IMG/VR virus record: IMGVR_UViG_3300010391_000240 | Span: 1 to 21,110 of that record | Strand: one strand, 5' to 3' | Length of the DNA: 21,110 nucleotides | From: a virus | In this document: piece after piece, positions 20,092-21,110 of the stretch | Layout of the letters: each line of letters begins with the position of its first letter | Numbering within the stretch: the stretch's first letter is position 1 | Position numbers and translations under genes: made by a program | Notes under the pieces: generated by a model | What the model saw: the letters and a program-made list of their open reading frames with translations, nothing else | Told to the model about the DNA's origin: nothing | Databases searched by the model: none

Positions 20092-21110
20092 TGGCCAGCT
20101 ATCAGGACCGCGTCCAGAGGGATATCCAGCTCACCTCCCCTGACGGCAACCAGTTTGCGCCCAAATGGATAGGCGGGCCCCGGAAGTACGAAAAATCCCT
20201 CGGCATTTTTAAAATACCAAAACTGGCCGGACAGATCGTACAGGACATGGACGTAGGCGCAATAACGTACTCCCTCGAACTCCTGTTTGACGGGCCGGAT
20301 AACGACACCAAGGCTGACAAATTCTTCAAAGCCTGCGCAGAGTCCGGGCGGTGGCGCATAGTGCATCCCGTCAAGGGGGACCTGGTGCTACAGCTCATGT
20401 CCGTATCCGAGGCCATCGAGCCCGTGCGCAGTGGCAACGTCACGGTACTGGACACGGAGTGGATAGAGCCGCTGGACATAGGGACGGATATAACCGCCCC
20501 CAAGCTCGCGGCCCTGATCGATGCAGAGTTGGCCGCTGCAAACGCGGGGGCGGCGGATGATTTTGCCAACGCTGACCAGAGCGTATTTGCCACCATAGTA
20601 GCCGGGATAGGCACGGCGCTTGACGTGGTGCAGGGCACTATAGAGACCCTCACAGAGGGCATAGCGGACGTACAGGCCACCATGGACGGCATCAAGGACA
20701 ACATCAACGGTATATTGTCTGTAGTCCCCGGAGATCTGATTGCGCTGGCTGGACAGATGCAGGCCCTCATACAGACCCCTGCGTTGCTGCTCGGGGACAT
20801 CAATGCCAAACTCGACATGTACGAGGACATGATTGACCAGCTTGATTTCTCTCTGACGCCCACCGACAACTCCTCGGGCTCGCGCAATACCGCACTGATC
20901 AGGGAGCTTTGCATCACCGCTGCCGTGGGCGCTATGGCCCTCACGTCCACCATAGGTTCGCCCAAGTCCCGGCGTGATGCAGTGCTGATAGCAGAGCGCA
21001 ATGTCAACACTCTGTCCAGCACTGTGGACAGTCTGGACGCCATGCAGGCCACGTTTGAGGGGGCGGAGTTCGGATATCGGTACTATAGCCAGACACAGAG
21101 CTATGGCGCA
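20091..21110 (+). CDS. DNA circulation / Mu gp43-like tail protein (3' truncated by window end)
   Basis: Open from ATG 20091 to the last base, 340 codons with no stop. The N-terminus (SYQDRVQRDIQLTSPDGNQF, then KWIGGPRKYEKSLGIFKIP and YSLELLFDGPDNDTKADKFF) matches the N-terminal domain of the DNA circulation family found after the tape measure in Mu-like phages, a baseplate-hub or tail-tip part (Mu gp43/N). Residues about 170-260 look like long amphipathic helices (LDVVQGTIETLTEGIADVQA onward). It is coupled to the tape measure by TAATG. A second large open frame on the reverse strand here is a shadow. Confidence 0.85.
   Translation, partial: MASYQDRVQRDIQLTSPDGNQFAPKWIGGPRKYEKSLGIFKIPKLAGQIVQDMDVGAITYSLELLFDGPDNDTKADKFFKACAESGRWRIVHPVKGDLVLQLMSVSEAIEPVRSGNVTVLDTEWIEPLDIGTDITAPKLAALIDAELAAANAGAADDFANADQSVFATIVAGIGTALDVVQGTIETLTEGIADVQATMDGIKDNINGILSVVPGDLIALAGQMQALIQTPALLLGDINAKLDMYEDMIDQLDFSLTPTDNSSGSRNTALIRELCITAAVGAMALTSTIGSPKSRRDAVLIAERNVNTLSSTVDSLDAMQATFEGAEFGYRYYSQTQSYGA

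Noticed and set aside
20102-21052. Reverse-strand frame of 316 codons at the window end
   Set aside because: Antisense to the gp43-like gene, which matches its family; Ser/Ala-rich shadow translation.
1-21110. CRISPR array, tRNA, rRNA, insertion sequence, integrase or attachment site
   Set aside because: No regular spacer-repeat array, cloverleaf, transposase or integrase motif was found on either strand.

Overview
The window is the late (structural, packaging and lysis) region of a tailed bacteriophage or prophage with a contractile tail, covering about 21 kb of almost gap-free coding sequence. The head and packaging genes are of the phage lambda type: Nu1-like small terminase, GpA-like large terminase, gpW-like joiner, lambda-type portal, ClpP-like protease with nested scaffold, gpD-like decoration protein and gpE-like capsid. 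The tail genes are of the phage Mu type: sheath, tube, frameshifted assembly chaperone, tape measure and a DNA-circulation/gp43-like protein. The lysis genes (M15 endopeptidase, two-segment membrane protein, two spanin-like proteins) point to a Gram-negative host. No host gene, integrase, tRNA or att site is present, so the host cannot be named and prophage versus free phage cannot be decided.

Layout. 1-2656: terminase subunits, the first cut by the window edge. 2668-3396: a basic virion-associated protein. 3400-4488: four small genes on the reverse strand, driven by their own promoter and ending with a ribbon-helix-helix regulator. This is an accessory (moron-like) operon of unknown function between packaging and portal genes. 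4489-4686: an AT-rich divergent control region. 4687-6638: head joiner and portal. 6641-9734: a small beta protein, a long fibre-like protein with a C1q/TNF-like C-terminal domain, two unknown proteins and two tiny cysteine-rich proteins. 9715-11198: lysis cassette. 11240-14083: protease/scaffold, decoration protein, major capsid. 14095-15838: head completion, connector and tail terminator region. 15838-21110: sheath, tube, a 136-bp structured intergenic element, tail chaperones, tape measure, and the start of the gp43-like gene, cut by the window end.

The most unusual signals are regulatory. A 21-bp sequence built on the palindrome GGCTTGATTAAGCC occurs twice (4646-4666 and 11199-11219). Both copies have a -10-like ATAATAT at the same distance and an ATG exactly where transcription should begin, so the gpW-portal block and the protease-capsid block each appear to start with a leaderless mRNA. 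The gene at 2668 has a perfect extended -10 the same distance from its ATG. The intergenic RNA at 17824-17959 can form two mutually exclusive long stems and carries an anti-Shine-Dalgarno sequence for the next gene. The remaining genes are tightly coupled by ATGA or TAATG overlaps.
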